From: Oceanicaulis sp. HLUCCA04
Lineage (GTDB): Bacteria > Pseudomonadota > Alphaproteobacteria > Caulobacterales > Maricaulaceae
DNA length: 64,000 bases
Direction: 5' to 3'
Assembly (NCBI GenBank): GCA_001314625.1
Contig: LJSH01000001.1
Location: forward strand, 620,001 to 684,000
The notes under the pieces were generated by a model. The model did no database searches. It was given only the letters and a program-made list of their open reading frames with translations, and was not told the DNA's origin. Within the stretch, counting starts at the first letter, position 1. The number at the start of each line of letters is the position of its first letter. A program made the translations under genes and the position numbers. Positions 9,596 to 17,919 of the stretch are shown here, piece by piece.

Positions 9596-10696
9596 TCAGC
9601 CAGGACGTTCCCGGTTGCGGCCAAAAGCAGCGCGCAGCGCGTTCATCGCCTCGCGCGACAACGTGACATTCATGCCGGTTTCGCGGGTCTCGTAAGGCTC
9701 CCAGCCACTCGGCCAGCGAAACGCCGCCCAGTTTGCGCCCGCACTTTCCAGCGCTGCAATGCGTGTCTGGAAGTATCGTCCCACGGCCGGGGCATGGAGC
9801 GCTGCACCGAACTCCAGACAGGCCCAGCGTGGATAGTCCGCCATGGCCTCAGACAGGTGCTGTCCGTCACCACTCAGCCGGACCGTCGCGCCTTCAGCCT
9901 GATGGGTGTACGCCCAGGGGGCATAGTCATGCACATTGATCACGGCATGAGCCGAGACAGGCGCCATTTCGCCGGCCGCCCCGGCCCGCGCCCAGCGGTC
10001 CGGACTGAGGATTAGCGGAACGCCTGTCGCCACTGGCCAATTCCGGTCGAGCGCGGCGGCCATCGCAGGCCAGATACCGGGCTGGCCCAGATCACTGCCA
10101 TTGGGCTCCACCATGGCCAGAATGCCGGCAAGGGCCGGGTGGCTGCCAAAATTGTGCGCTGCCAGCACACACATCGCCACCCAGGCCGCCTGGGATTCCT
10201 CATCATTCCAGACTGACTGGTTCAACAGATCGCGCGGATACCAGTCATTATCGGCATGAAAGGCAAAGGCGCTGCGCCCCGGCCCCGTGCGAAACCCGAT
10301 AACAGTGTAGAGGCCCGCGCGCTGGCACATGTCCAGCCAGCGCCCGATATGGTCCTCGATCGCCGGATCGGCTGCAAACCGTCCACCTTCCGTGAACAGC
10401 CCCGCACCGGACCAGACAGCGAGATTGGCCCCGGCATCGGCCAGCGCGTTGAGCGTGCCTTGCGAGATGGGTGCGCCGAGTGGACCGGGCCCCAGAAACT
10501 CGGCGCCATCAAGCTCGCGGTAAACCCGCCTCTGGGTGAATACCGCGCCGCGCAGATGCGCCCCGGCCGCGTTGTCCCAGAGCGACATGCGCTGATCAGT
10601 GACCGTATCGAAAGACGCAAGCCGCAATTGGGGCGGGGCGAACGCGCCGCTCAACACTGCACCGCCCGAGGCGAGAAAATTGCGGCGGCTGGTCAC
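9596..10696 (-). CDS. Exported glycoside hydrolase-like protein (GH5/cellulase fold)
   Basis: The 366-residue product begins with a Tat-like signal (TSRRNFLASGGAVLSGAFA), so export in a folded state is likely. The rest looks like a TIM-barrel glycosidase: ADAGANLAVWS near residue 90, an AGLYTVIGF strand near 130, AMVEPNG with E197 as candidate acid/base, INVHDYAPW near 255, and CLEFGA with E295 as candidate nucleophile. Both glutamates expected of a retaining GH5-type enzyme are therefore present. It starts with GTG, overlapping the stop of the upstream HfsK-like gene as GTGA, so the two are translated together. By context it may trim or modify the locus polysaccharide; the substrate is unknown and the family assignment needs a profile search. 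Confidence 0.7.
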   Translation of the reverse strand: MTSRRNFLASGGAVLSGAFAPPQLRLASFDTVTDQRMSLWDNAAGAHLRGAVFTQRRVYRELDGAEFLGPGPLGAPISQGTLNALADAGANLAVWSGAGLFTEGGRFAADPAIEDHIGRWLDMCQRAGLYTVIGFRTGPGRSAFAFHADNDWYPRDLLNQSVWNDEESQAAWVAMCVLAAHNFGSHPALAGILAMVEPNGSDLGQPGIWPAMAAALDRNWPVATGVPLILSPDRWARAGAAGEMAPVSAHAVINVHDYAPWAYTHQAEGATVRLSGDGQHLSEAMADYPRWACLEFGAALHAPAVGRYFQTRIAALESAGANWAAFRWPSGWEPYETRETGMNVTLSREAMNALRAAFGRNRERPG

Positions 10697-11775
10697 GCGG
10701 CCCGGAACGCAGCGAGACGGTCAATTCTGCGAAAGGCGCGCCCGGGCAGGGTGGAAACAGCGCCCAGAGGCAGGCGCTGGGCCATGTGCTCGATCCGGTC
10801 GGCAAGGTGGCGGGCCACCCCTGTCAGTGACGGCGCTGTGGCAAACCCCGTCACCAGCGGAAACTGCCAGCTCGCCAGCTCGCGCTTGAACTCATATTCG
10901 CCCGGCCCGAGATGGATTTCCTGAAGACCTTCGGATGCCAGCTCCCGCGCAATTTCCAGAAGCAGGTTCAGCCCGGGACCAAGCTTGGAAAACTGTGGAT
11001 CGTAGACCGGAAACCAGTAGTGCAGGACGCTGCCAGAGCGCATGCCGACATGCGCGGCAGCAAGCTCACCGTTGATCTCCAGGCTGGAGACCAGACCTGA
11101 CGCATTGTCCAGCCGGTCGCCAAGCAGCGTGTCGATCAGCTGACGGGTCCACTCGACCGAAAAGACATCGAAATGGCCGGTGCGCCGGTACTGGGCAGAC
11201 TTCCATTCGAGTGCCTTGGCAAGAATCTCCGGGCGGTCGTCGTGAATGCGGAACTGGAAGCTCGAAGCTTCCTTTTCCAGCTTGCGCCTGCGGGCGCGCA
11301 GATTGCGGAACGCCTTGGGCTCAATGGCACTGCGCGCGGCAACCCAGTCATCATAACCGCTTGCCAGATCAATGACCCAGGAGCCATCGGTTTCCTGTGC
11401 ATGCTCGCGAAAGGCTGGCTGGCTAGCCAGCGCACCAAAGAAGTCGAAAACCTTCAGCCCGGCTTTGCGCAATACCGTGTGCAGGTCGAAGACCGCGCCG
11501 GGCGCTGCGATGAAGCCGTGGTGGTCGCTAAGCGGCCCACCCAGCGGGCGGGCATGGCCCAGCACACCTTTGTGAAAGGGCAAGAAGCCCTTGATGGCTC
11601 CCCCCTCGCGGATCACCAGCACGCGCGTATCGCGCCGCACCGCCGCCATGGCATCGAAAAAGCCGAGCGAGAAATACGGGCTCGCCAAAGCCGGGTCGGC
11701 GCTCTGAAAGCTGCGCCAGGCATCACGCTCGGTCTTGCCTAGCGACGCGGCGCGGCTTGTCTCGACTTCAATCAT
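10693..11775 (-). CDS. hfsK: HfsK-like GNAT/FemAB-family acyltransferase
   Basis: The 360-residue protein has the FemAB/CelD-type acetyltransferase fold (Acetyltransf_6). The central block reads FRNLRARRRKLEKE, then an ALEWKSAQYRRTG helix, the strand GELAAAHVG, and the C-terminal HLGPGEYEFK motif near the CoA site. HfsK of Caulobacter, of the same family, modifies holdfast polysaccharide and responds to c-di-GMP. The ATG at 11775 (MIEVETSRAAS) is chosen over earlier in-frame starts, which lack family similarity. It overlaps the GH5-like gene downstream and is divergent from the flippase gene, 176 bases away. The symbol rests on family and context, not on an alignment. Confidence 0.72.
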   Translation of the reverse strand: MIEVETSRAASLGKTERDAWRSFQSADPALASPYFSLGFFDAMAAVRRDTRVLVIREGGAIKGFLPFHKGVLGHARPLGGPLSDHHGFIAAPGAVFDLHTVLRKAGLKVFDFFGALASQPAFREHAQETDGSWVIDLASGYDDWVAARSAIEPKAFRNLRARRRKLEKEASSFQFRIHDDRPEILAKALEWKSAQYRRTGHFDVFSVEWTRQLIDTLLGDRLDNASGLVSSLEINGELAAAHVGMRSGSVLHYWFPVYDPQFSKLGPGLNLLLEIARELASEGLQEIHLGPGEYEFKRELASWQFPLVTGFATAPSLTGVARHLADRIEHMAQRLPLGAVSTLPGRAFRRIDRLAAFRAA

Positions 11776-11951
11776 ATGCCCTGCCCCTGTTTTCGCGCGT
11801 CGGCTGCACCTGACCCATTCCGGAACGGTTTGCGTCCGTTTCGGCCCGTTAAGGCGGTTCTTAAGGCTTGTTATGCATGCTGCGTTCCGCTGCGGCTCCG
11901 GCATCGGGCTTGCTAGCAAAACTATAACGTCACGCACCGGAACACCGTTTC

Positions 11952-13406
11952 ATGCTGAACCGCCATCTGCTGACCTATCTGCCGGTCTATGCTGCGCAAA
12001 TCCTCGTCGGATTTGGCAGCGTGGTGGTGTTCACCCGTGTGCTCCCGCCGGAAGACTATGGCCGCTACACGCTCGTACTTGCCGGCGCGCTGCTGCTCCA
12101 GACTTTGGTCTTCACCTGGCTGGATGCGGCTGTGGCGCGCCACCATGCGCGTGCGACCGCCAGAGGCCGTTTTGGCGGCCACCTTGCCACGGCGTTTTCG
12201 CTGTATGGTGCGCTGGCGTTTGTCAGTCTGGCCGTGTTCGGCGGCGCCATCGCGCTTGCCCCGGTCAGCACCGAAATGAAGGCCGTCTGCGGTTTCGCGC
12301 TGGTGTCGCAGGTATTGCGCTCGGCGATCATGATCGCGCTGGAAACCCGGCGCGCAGAGGGCGAGGCGGCGCGTTTTGCCCTGCTGGAGAGTTTCATTCT
12401 GGCGTCCGGTTTCGGCCTGGGTGTCGTTTTCATTCTGGCTGGTGGCATGGGGCCTGCCGGTCCCTTTGCGGGAATGGCGCTAGCCTGCCTGATTGCCATT
12501 CTGATCGACATTCCCGTCCTGCTGTCCAAAGCGAAGCGGGACCGGGCCGGGCCGCGCCGGGCACTGCGCTTTTTCGCCTACGGCGCCCCGGTTGCCGTCT
12601 CGCTGGTGTTTGAACACCTGCTCTCGACCGGCGACCGCTTCGTCATCGCGGCTTTGATGGGTGAAGCCTCCACAGGCGCCTATGCCGCCGGATACGGCAT
12701 TACGGACCGCTCGCTGAACATCATTTTCATCTGGCTGGGCATGACGGCAGGCCCGCTGGCGATCAAGGCGTTCGAGCATGACGGCGCAGATGCCGCCCGC
12801 GCGGTCCTGCGTCAGGCGGCCAGCCTGATGGGCCTGATCGCCCTGCCCGCCGCCACCGGCATTGCGCTCCTGTCAGAACCCTTTGCGCGCCTGCTCATCG
12901 CAGAGAGCCTGGCCGGACCGGCGGCCTCCATCATGCCGCTGATCGCACTGGGCGCGATGCTGAACGGCTTCATGACCTATGTGTTCCACGAAAGCTTTGT
13001 GATCGGCCGCCAGCCGAAGATCATGGCCGGGCTGATGGCCGCTGGCGCTGTGCTCAACCTTGTCCTCAACCTTGCCCTGATCCCGGTCTTCGGACTGGTC
13101 GGCGCGGCGCTGGCGACCGTGATCTCCTACGCGATGGCGCTGATCGCCTGCGTCATCATGGGGCGCGGCATTTTCCGCCTGTCCCTGCCTCTTGAGGACT
13201 GGGTGAAAGCCGGCGCGGCAAGCGTGGTCATGGCAGCCGGCCTGATGGCCCTTCCGGTGCCTGAGACGGCCTTTGTCCATCTTGCCCTTCATATCCCCGC
13301 CGGAGCGGCGATCTATGCCATCGCAGCGCTGGCGCTCGACATCGCGGGGTGCCGCAGTGTCTTCGTCATGCCCGCCATGCGCCGCCTGCAATGGAGGGGA
13401 GCATGA
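11952..13406 (+). CDS. hfsF: Polysaccharide flippase, Wzx/HfsF type
   Basis: The 484-residue inner-membrane protein has about 14 hydrophobic segments and the polysaccharide-synthesis (Wzx, MOP superfamily) signatures: N-terminal FTRVLPPEDYGRYTL, the mid-protein STGDRFVIAALMGEASTGAYAAGY and the late NLVLNLALIPVFGLVGAALAT. It would flip undecaprenyl-linked repeat units to the periplasm. It is the first gene of a four-gene plus-strand operon joined by ATGA overlaps. The position next to HfsG-, HfsH- and HfsK-like genes supports HfsF. Confidence 0.85.
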   Translation: MLNRHLLTYLPVYAAQILVGFGSVVVFTRVLPPEDYGRYTLVLAGALLLQTLVFTWLDAAVARHHARATARGRFGGHLATAFSLYGALAFVSLAVFGGAIALAPVSTEMKAVCGFALVSQVLRSAIMIALETRRAEGEAARFALLESFILASGFGLGVVFILAGGMGPAGPFAGMALACLIAILIDIPVLLSKAKRDRAGPRRALRFFAYGAPVAVSLVFEHLLSTGDRFVIAALMGEASTGAYAAGYGITDRSLNIIFIWLGMTAGPLAIKAFEHDGADAARAVLRQAASLMGLIALPAATGIALLSEPFARLLIAESLAGPAASIMPLIALGAMLNGFMTYVFHESFVIGRQPKIMAGLMAAGAVLNLVLNLALIPVFGLVGAALATVISYAMALIACVIMGRGIFRLSLPLEDWVKAGAASVVMAAGLMALPVPETAFVHLALHIPAGAAIYAIAALALDIAGCRSVFVMPAMRRLQWRGA

Positions 13407-14296
13407 GCCAGCCCTTCCTGTCAGTCCTGATTCCGTTTCATGGCGATGATCCGGCCAGCCTTCTGGATGCCCTTCTGGAGCAGGCAGACAGCGACACCGA
13501 AATCGTGCTGTTCGATGATGGTTCGCCGGACACTTCCGTCTTCGAGCGCCTGAGCGCGCATCTGGCTGTTGCAACTCAAAACGTGCGTGTTCTGCGCTCG
13601 GACACCAATCTCCAGCGTTCCGGTGCCCGCAACGCATTGGCCGACGCCGCGGATGGTGAATGGCTGCTCTATCTGGATGCCGACATGGAAATCCCGGCAG
13701 GATTCCTGCCGCGCTGGGTGCGTCTGATTAAAGACGCAGATTTTGATGCTGCCTATGGCGGATACACCCTGCCGGAGGCGCAGGCCGGACGCTACGCCGT
13801 CCATGCCGGTCTGGCGCGGGCTGGCGATGTGAACGATGCGGCGGCGCGCTCCCGGCGCGGGGCCTCGGCGTTTGCGGGATCCAACATGGCCGTGCGCGCG
13901 GAACTGATGGCCCGCATCCGCTTTGACGAGACCTATCGCGGCTGGGGCTGGGAAGATGTCGACTGGGCGGTGCGCGCCGGACGGGCCGGGCGCCTTGCCC
14001 ATGTCGACAATCCGGCCGGTCACGGCGGGCTGCAGAGCGTTGACAGCCTGCTGGCCAAGTTTGCCGAGGGCGGCCTGAACTATGCCCGCTTTCTCGCCCG
14101 CCACCCCGATCAGGCCAGCCTGCCCGGCGCCCGTCTGGCGCGCCTTCTGGCCCAATGGAATCTGTTCACCGCCGTCAAGGCGCTGACCCCGGCACTCACG
14201 CGCGCCTCTGCGCTTCCCGTGCGCGCGCGCGTGCTCGCGCTCAAAGCCTATAAGGCAGCGTGCGCTGCAGCGGCGTTCAGGGAGGTCCGGCCATGA
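13403..14296 (+). CDS. hfsG: Family 2 glycosyltransferase, HfsG-like
   Basis: The 297-residue protein is a GT-A glycosyltransferase: N-terminal SVLIPFHGDDP, the nucleotide-binding FDDGSPD near residue 40, the metal-binding DAD at 92-94 and the acceptor-side WGWEDVDW near 195. It would add a sugar to the lipid-linked repeat unit on the cytoplasmic face. The start ATG overlaps the flippase stop (ATGA at 13403-13406) and is preferred over upstream in-frame starts. Followed directly by a deacetylase, the same pairing as hfsG-hfsH in Caulobacter, where HfsG adds GlcNAc. Confidence 0.82.
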   Translation: MSQPFLSVLIPFHGDDPASLLDALLEQADSDTEIVLFDDGSPDTSVFERLSAHLAVATQNVRVLRSDTNLQRSGARNALADAADGEWLLYLDADMEIPAGFLPRWVRLIKDADFDAAYGGYTLPEAQAGRYAVHAGLARAGDVNDAAARSRRGASAFAGSNMAVRAELMARIRFDETYRGWGWEDVDWAVRAGRAGRLAHVDNPAGHGGLQSVDSLLAKFAEGGLNYARFLARHPDQASLPGARLARLLAQWNLFTAVKALTPALTRASALPVRARVLALKAYKAACAAAAFREVRP

Positions 14297-15075
14297 CCGG
14301 CATCTACCAGCCCGCCGGGGGCTTGCTTGGCAAGGTGCGCCGCCTGACGGCACGCGCCGGTGTCCGTCGGCCTATTGATGCAAGCATTGATGCGCCGGTT
14401 ATATCGTTCACTTTTGACGATTTCCCGCGCTCCGCGGCTCTTGTGGCGGCACCGATGCTCGAACAGCGCGGCTGGCGCGCCACCTACTACACGGCGCTTG
14501 GGTTCCTCGGAACGACCACGCATCTGGGCGCAATGATGGAGCGCGCGGATATCGAAGCCTTGCGGGCGCGCGGGCATGAGATCGTGTGCCATACGCATGC
14601 CCATCTTGATGCCAGCCATTGTGACCCTGCGGTCTTTGCAGATGATTGCGAGCGCAACTGCGCTGACCTGATGGATATGGGCATTTCCGCTCCGCACAGC
14701 AGCTTTGCCTTTCCTTACGGGGAAGCGACAAGGGCAACCAAGCGCGCCCTGCAATCGCGCTATGGTGCGCTGCGCGGTGTGCGCCATGGCATCAACCGGA
14801 AGGGTGATGATCTGAACCTGCTCAAGGCCGTCGCCCTTGATGGCGGTGAGGCCGGTCTGGACAAGGCCTTGCGGGCCATTCACGAGGCGGTGCGCCAGCC
14901 GGGCTGGCTGATTTTCTACGGACATGATGTGCGCGAAACACCGTCCGAATGGGGCTGCACGCCGGACTTTCTGGAAACCGTCTGCGCCGAAGTCCGGGCA
15001 CAGGACATCCCTGTCCTGACCGTCGGCGATACGCTCTCCACGCTGTCAGACCAGCCCGGCAGGTTGAGCGCATGA
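14293..15075 (+). CDS. hfsH: Polysaccharide deacetylase, HfsH-like
   Basis: The 260-residue product has the NodB/CE4 deacetylase motifs in order: TFDD (D42, D43) near residue 40, the metal pair H100 and H104 in CHTHAH, FAFPYG near 137 and IFYGHDV near 215. In Caulobacter, HfsH partly deacetylates GlcNAc in holdfast, which is needed for cohesion and anchoring. No signal peptide is seen, in keeping with a cytoplasmic enzyme acting before flipping. It overlaps the genes on both sides by 4 bases (ATGA), so translation is coupled. Confidence 0.88.
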   Translation: MTGIYQPAGGLLGKVRRLTARAGVRRPIDASIDAPVISFTFDDFPRSAALVAAPMLEQRGWRATYYTALGFLGTTTHLGAMMERADIEALRARGHEIVCHTHAHLDASHCDPAVFADDCERNCADLMDMGISAPHSSFAFPYGEATRATKRALQSRYGALRGVRHGINRKGDDLNLLKAVALDGGEAGLDKALRAIHEAVRQPGWLIFYGHDVRETPSEWGCTPDFLETVCAEVRAQDIPVLTVGDTLSTLSDQPGRLSA

Positions 15076-16004
15076 ACGACACCGGCGCTTCGGTCAGCGT
15101 GCTGATACCCACTTTTCGCCGTCCGATAGGGCTGGCGAGGGCGGTCGCCAGCGCTCTGGTCCAGACCCGCCTGCCGGACGAAATCATCATCGTCGACAAT
15201 GACCCCGATGCCAGCGCGCGCGAGCTCGCCTCGGAGCTGGCCGAGGGCGCGCGGATCCCCGTGCGCTATGTCCACGAGCCCCGGCCCGGCGTCGCCAACG
15301 CACGCAATCTGGGATTTGCTACAGCCAGCGGCCGCTATATCGCGCAGCTTGACGATGACGAGGCGGCCCGCCCTGAATGGCTGGCTGCCTTGCTGGCTAC
15401 CCGCGCCGCCATGGACTGCCCGGTCGTGTTTGGTCCGGTCACGCCGCTGGCCACAAATGCCGCTCCGATGGCGCGCGCGTTTCTGGAACGCCTCTACGCC
15501 CGCACCGGACCCAATAGCGACGCGGCACGCACGCGCGACTGGGGCTGCGGCAATTCGCTGATAGACCGGGAGGCCGTGCCGCTGCCCGACCCGCCCTTTG
15601 ACGCCCGCACCAACGAGGTCGGCGGGGAGGATGATCTGCTGTTCGTCGGGCTGCAAAATGCGGGGATACGCTTCGCCTGGTCGGCAGACGCAGAGGTGAT
15701 CGAGTATGTGGAGGGCGACCGCGCCCGCTGGCCGCACATGCTGGCGCGCAGCTTTGCCTACGGTCAGGGCGCAAGCCAAAACTGCGTTCACGGTGGCCGG
15801 GTAAATGTGCCGGGCCTCATGGGATGGATGGCGGTCGGACTGGCCCAGTCAGTGCTGTTTGGCCTTATCGCTCTCCCGGCCCGCCTTGTAGCTGGCCCTG
15901 CGCGCGGCGCAGCCTGCATCGACAAGGCGGTGCAAGGGCTTGGCAAGATATTCTGGGCCGACAAGCTGGCGCCGCGCTTTTACGGAGTGGCCTCACGCGG
16001 CTGA
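15072..16004 (+). CDS. Family 2 glycosyltransferase (possible HfsL)
   Basis: The 310-residue protein has the GT2 N-terminal strand SVLIPTFRRP, the VDNDPD nucleotide-binding turn near residue 42, a DDDE metal motif at 94-97 and a C-terminal hydrophobic stretch near residues 255-285 that may hold it to the membrane. The start overlaps the deacetylase stop (ATGA). Caulobacter uses four glycosyltransferases for holdfast (HfsE, HfsJ, HfsG, HfsL); the GT2 class makes HfsL the best guess, but I leave the symbol open. Its last 25 bases overlap the convergent polymerase gene. Confidence 0.8.
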   Translation: MNDTGASVSVLIPTFRRPIGLARAVASALVQTRLPDEIIIVDNDPDASARELASELAEGARIPVRYVHEPRPGVANARNLGFATASGRYIAQLDDDEAARPEWLAALLATRAAMDCPVVFGPVTPLATNAAPMARAFLERLYARTGPNSDAARTRDWGCGNSLIDREAVPLPDPPFDARTNEVGGEDDLLFVGLQNAGIRFAWSADAEVIEYVEGDRARWPHMLARSFAYGQGASQNCVHGGRVNVPGLMGWMAVGLAQSVLFGLIALPARLVAGPARGAACIDKAVQGLGKIFWADKLAPRFYGVASRG

Positions 16005-17236
16005 GCGAGCTTGGCTGCCGTCGCGGTAAACATCACCCACATGAGCGAATTCTGCTCGGCCAGATTGCTCTCTGAAAAGCTGATCAGGCCCCACATCACC
16101 AGAAAGGGCAGAGCCCAGTAGGTCTCATTGCCGCGAAAGAGCCGCAAGACAGCGCTGCCGAGCGCGCCAGCATAGGCAATCGCCGCGACGCCCACGCCAA
16201 TGAGGCCCGTCGCCAGCGCGGTTTCGATCCAGCCGTTGTGGGCGGTGGGCACCGGCCAGCTTGTCTCCTGACGCACCCAGAAGGCCGGGCCCAGATCAAC
16301 CTGCCAGAATACGCCATACCCGAACCCCAGAAGTGGCCGCTCGCCGATCTGGCGAAACAGCACTTCCCAGATTTCGGTGCGCCCCGTGAAGGTCGCATCG
16401 CGGCCCAGCGCCTCAAGAAGGACGCCCGGACCGATCACCAGCACAACGATGCCCAGCGACACCCCGACGACGCCGGACATGACCGCAATCGCCGAAGACG
16501 CCGCATCACGCCGCGCCAGCGCGATCATGCCGGGTCCGGCTACCGCAATGAAGCTGGCCAGCATGGCGGTGCGCGATGTTGCCAGCACAACAAGTGCGAG
16601 AGCAGGTATCACGAGGGCGAGCCAGATCAGGCGGCGCTTTGCGTCAAACGCGGCAGCGCCGACAAAGGCCAGAACCGCCCAGCCCATCATCGCGCCCAGC
16701 GTATTCTTCTCCCACCACAGGCCGCGCCATGCACCGGGGTGCACTTCCTGCATCACGCCAAAGCCGGGCACCAGCGCCCCGGCAATGGCGCTGCCCACCA
16801 TAAGAATGGCGAAGCTGACGGCGATGATGGTGAGGAGGGGTTTCCAGTCGAAGCGAGAGGCCAGCCACAACCCGAACAAAGTCGTCATGGCCAGTGCCAG
16901 CGCGCGCCGTGAGGTGATGTCGGGATCGATCGACCAGAACGCCGACAAAGCGGCCAGCAGCGCCAGCAGAACAAGCGGCCACGCCCTCAAGGCCGTTTCC
17001 AGCACAGCCAGCGGGCGCATGGCGATGAGCAGGAGCGTCACGCCATAGACGGGCAGCCAGACCAGCCGCAGCGCTTCGGCGGCATCAGGGCGAAGCGGAT
17101 CTACCAGCAAAGGCCCCAGCAAGGCCTGGGAAAACAAGAGGATCGCCAGTACTGCCAGCGCACCTTCCAGAAGCGGCAGGAATGTCAGGCGCGGCATCGC
17201 CGAACGCCAGATTTGCGCCCTGTGGAGCGCGTTCAT
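15980..17236 (-). CDS. O-antigen ligase/Wzy-type polysaccharide polymerase
   Basis: The 418-residue integral membrane protein has about 11 hydrophobic segments and the Wzy_C/O-antigen ligase signatures: GLWWEKNTLGAMMGW near residue 175, the TGRTEIW motif near 290, a periplasmic loop with the GFGYGVFW stretch and the AHNGWIE helix. It would join flipped repeat units in the periplasm. HfsC and HfsI play this part in Caulobacter. Its ATG overlaps the HfsB stop (ATGA at 17233-17236), making hfsA-hfsB-polymerase one minus-strand operon, and its 3' end overlaps the GT2 gene by 25 bases. Confidence 0.83.
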   Translation of the reverse strand: MNALHRAQIWRSAMPRLTFLPLLEGALAVLAILLFSQALLGPLLVDPLRPDAAEALRLVWLPVYGVTLLLIAMRPLAVLETALRAWPLVLLALLAALSAFWSIDPDITSRRALALAMTTLFGLWLASRFDWKPLLTIIAVSFAILMVGSAIAGALVPGFGVMQEVHPGAWRGLWWEKNTLGAMMGWAVLAFVGAAAFDAKRRLIWLALVIPALALVVLATSRTAMLASFIAVAGPGMIALARRDAASSAIAVMSGVVGVSLGIVVLVIGPGVLLEALGRDATFTGRTEIWEVLFRQIGERPLLGFGYGVFWQVDLGPAFWVRQETSWPVPTAHNGWIETALATGLIGVGVAAIAYAGALGSAVLRLFRGNETYWALPFLVMWGLISFSESNLAEQNSLMWVMFTATAAKLAQPREATP

Positions 17237-17919
17237 TGCGCGGCCCTTCTCGCCTCACCCTGCCAGTCCTGAGCGCGATTGACCACGACGCCGAGAACTT
17301 TCGCGCCGAGCTTTTCCACATGGGCGGCAAGGCGTTCCGCGTCTGCGCGCTTGTCGCGCCGCGCATTGGCCACAAGGATCACACCGTCAAGATCAGGGGC
17401 CACAGCCGCTATGGCGGGAGAGCCGTGCGGCACATCAACGACGCTCAACGGTGCCATGGCGCGCAGCTGACGCCAGTAATCGGGCGCGCGCTTGTAGACG
17501 AGGCGCTCCATTTCGCCGGCCTTGTGCTGGAACCGCGTCACAAGGACATAAGCGGCCTCCAGCTTGCGCAGGACGAGCCGCCCGGTTCCGGCAGGCTCGG
17601 CAGACCAGAAAGGCTCAGCTCCAATTTCGGTGGAATAGGCCGAGCCATTCAGCCGCGCGCGGCTGGCCTGTGGGTTGTTGGCAAAATCCAGATCGACCAG
17701 CCAGACCGGACCACCTGTTTCAACCGCTGCGGCGCGTGCCAGACCGGCAGCCACGCTGGACGTGCCGGCCTTGGCGGTAATGCCCAGCATCATGACGGCC
17801 TTGCCGGGCGCTCCGGGAGGAGCCAGACGCCGCGCCAGATCGGCAAGTTCTGTCGCGAACGCATTCACGCCGTCGGTCTCCGCAAGCTGACTCAGGCCGG
17901 ATGCGGGCATCGCCGTCAT
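17233..17919 (-). CDS. hfsB: HfsB-like polysaccharide co-polymerase ATPase, degenerate P-loop
   Basis: The 228-residue protein has the fold of the cytoplasmic CpsD/Wzc-C ATPase partner of a chain-length regulator: the MLGITAKAGTSSVAAGLA segment (residues 44-61), VWLVDLDFANNPQ near 72, the VVDVPHGSPA strand near 140 and VILVANARRDKR near 162. The P-loop is abnormal: the position of the phosphate-binding lysine is T53 (GTSS instead of GKST). No C-terminal tyrosine cluster is present, so autokinase activity is unlikely. It is coupled by ATGA overlaps to the HfsA-like gene upstream and the polymerase downstream. Confidence 0.75.
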   Translation of the reverse strand: MTAMPASGLSQLAETDGVNAFATELADLARRLAPPGAPGKAVMMLGITAKAGTSSVAAGLARAAAVETGGPVWLVDLDFANNPQASRARLNGSAYSTEIGAEPFWSAEPAGTGRLVLRKLEAAYVLVTRFQHKAGEMERLVYKRAPDYWRQLRAMAPLSVVDVPHGSPAIAAVAPDLDGVILVANARRDKRADAERLAAHVEKLGAKVLGVVVNRAQDWQGEARRAAQ

